Assembly (NCBI GenBank): GCA_006503475.1
Contig: RSEH01000349.1
Coordinates: 1 to 34,345 of the forward strand
DNA: 34,345 nt
Source of the DNA: Stentor roeselii
Lineage: Eukaryota; Ciliophora; Heterotrichea; Heterotrichida; Stentoridae
Direction of reading: 5' to 3'
Shown here: positions 33,752 to 34,345 of the stretch, in pieces
Position numbering within the stretch: the first letter of the stretch is position 1
Layout: the number at the start of each line of letters is the position of its first letter
The notes under the pieces: model-generated
The model's database searches: none
Told to the model about the DNA's origin: nothing
Seen by the model: only the letters and a program-made list of their open reading frames with translations
Position numbers and translations under genes: made by a program

Positions 33752-34345
33752 TTCAATTATTAAGAGAATATGAATCAATCATTTCTTTTAAATGTATTCA
33801 TTTTTTAGGCACTACTGAATAAAGTTCGATTTGAGTAGGAGTCAATGGAATCGTGTTTGTTTTGATTTAAGGGGAAAATTTAAGGACTTTGGACATTTTG
33901 AATGGAATTTTTCGCAAATTTGTGTAAAAATTAGAAATTTCAGTAAATCTTCAGATTTTGAGAAAACTTTTGAGTTTTGATAGGATTTTAGAAGGTAGGA
34001 CTTGATTTACTTTGGTTGTTGATGGGTTTTTGGGGGATTGGTGGGAAAGGATGGAGGTTTATAATTATTTGGTTAACTGGATGAACCATATATGATTTGT
34101 TGGGATACTCTAATATGTATTTATATTTAGAGTCAAATTGCTGTATTGATCTAGATTTTGGTTTTAGAGATTTTAATGGGAATGCAAACTGGGAAAGAAA
34201 GAAATCGCTTGAAAAGTGATTTTTAAGTGGCAGGATTTTTTTGGGTAAAGTATTGGATTTAAGAATTGAAGACTTTAGCCATGGGGGTTAAAAGTTAAAA
34301 GGTTTTATTCGGATGGGAAGTCTTTTAAACAAAATAGCCACTTAA
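33752..34345. promoter_or_regulatory. Region upstream of C2H2 copy 2, to window end
   Basis: About 590 nt without a supportable gene, T/G-rich on the plus strand like the region upstream of C2H2 copy 1. It should contain the promoter of C2H2 copy 2. No telomeric repeat, RNA gene or frame was seen. Confidence 0.45.

Noticed and set aside
1-34345. CRISPR arrays, tRNA or rRNA genes, telomeric repeats
   Set aside because: No regularly spaced repeats, no convincing T-loop motif with a cloverleaf, and no telomere-like terminal repeats were seen by eye.

Overview
The window looks like macronuclear DNA of a heterotrich ciliate close to Stentor. It is AT-rich, genes are packed nose to tail, and four genes are interrupted by introns of exactly 15 nt (six in all, GTA...AG). 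TAA, TAG and TGA all end genes (TGA ends the 403-residue TPR-like gene and a 77-residue CaaX protein), so the nuclear code is standard. This argues against Blepharisma (UGA = Trp) and Condylostoma. Every in-frame TAA, TAG or TGA inside the conserved genes is explained by one of the 15-nt introns, not by codon reassignment.

Layout. 1-2.1 kb: tail of a PD-(D/E)XK nuclease-like gene, then about 1.8 kb of eroded sequence holding stop-riddled but protein-like frames on both strands. 2.1-9.6 kb: ankyrin-DHHC palmitoyltransferase, LRRC49-like subunit of a tubulin polyglutamylase complex, small C2H2 zinc-finger protein, TTLL6/13-like tubulin polyglutamylase, and a MAP3K-like kinase with an MGSGCC lipidation start. 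9.6-18.2 kb: a 1161-residue low-complexity protein, a second DHHC enzyme, a five-span membrane protein and a dynein heavy-chain tail lacking the motor. 18.2-25 kb: TPR protein, AK6 and a 76-residue membrane protein in head-to-tail order with 7-8 nt gaps; a CaaX microprotein; a PH/permuted-papain fusion; a secreted protein; a TPR-like protein. 25-34 kb: a second secreted protein, a C2-like/coiled-coil protein, a basic Ser-rich protein, a tail-anchored coiled-coil protein, a casein-kinase-1-like kinase, a multi-pass membrane protein and a second C2H2 protein paralogous to the first.

Themes. Ciliary or cytoskeletal functions (LRRC49-like, TTLL, dynein tail, coiled coils) and protein lipidation (two DHHC enzymes, a myristoyl/palmitoyl-type kinase, a CaaX protein) recur. 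The most unusual signals are: (i) a sawtooth strand-composition pattern of about 1 kb that runs through genes regardless of their direction; (ii) a dynein heavy chain that stops exactly where the conserved linker should continue; (iii) head-to-tail genes only 2-8 nt apart; (iv) stop-rich relict reading frames near the left end. All assignments rest on reading the sequence and on recalled family features; no search was run.
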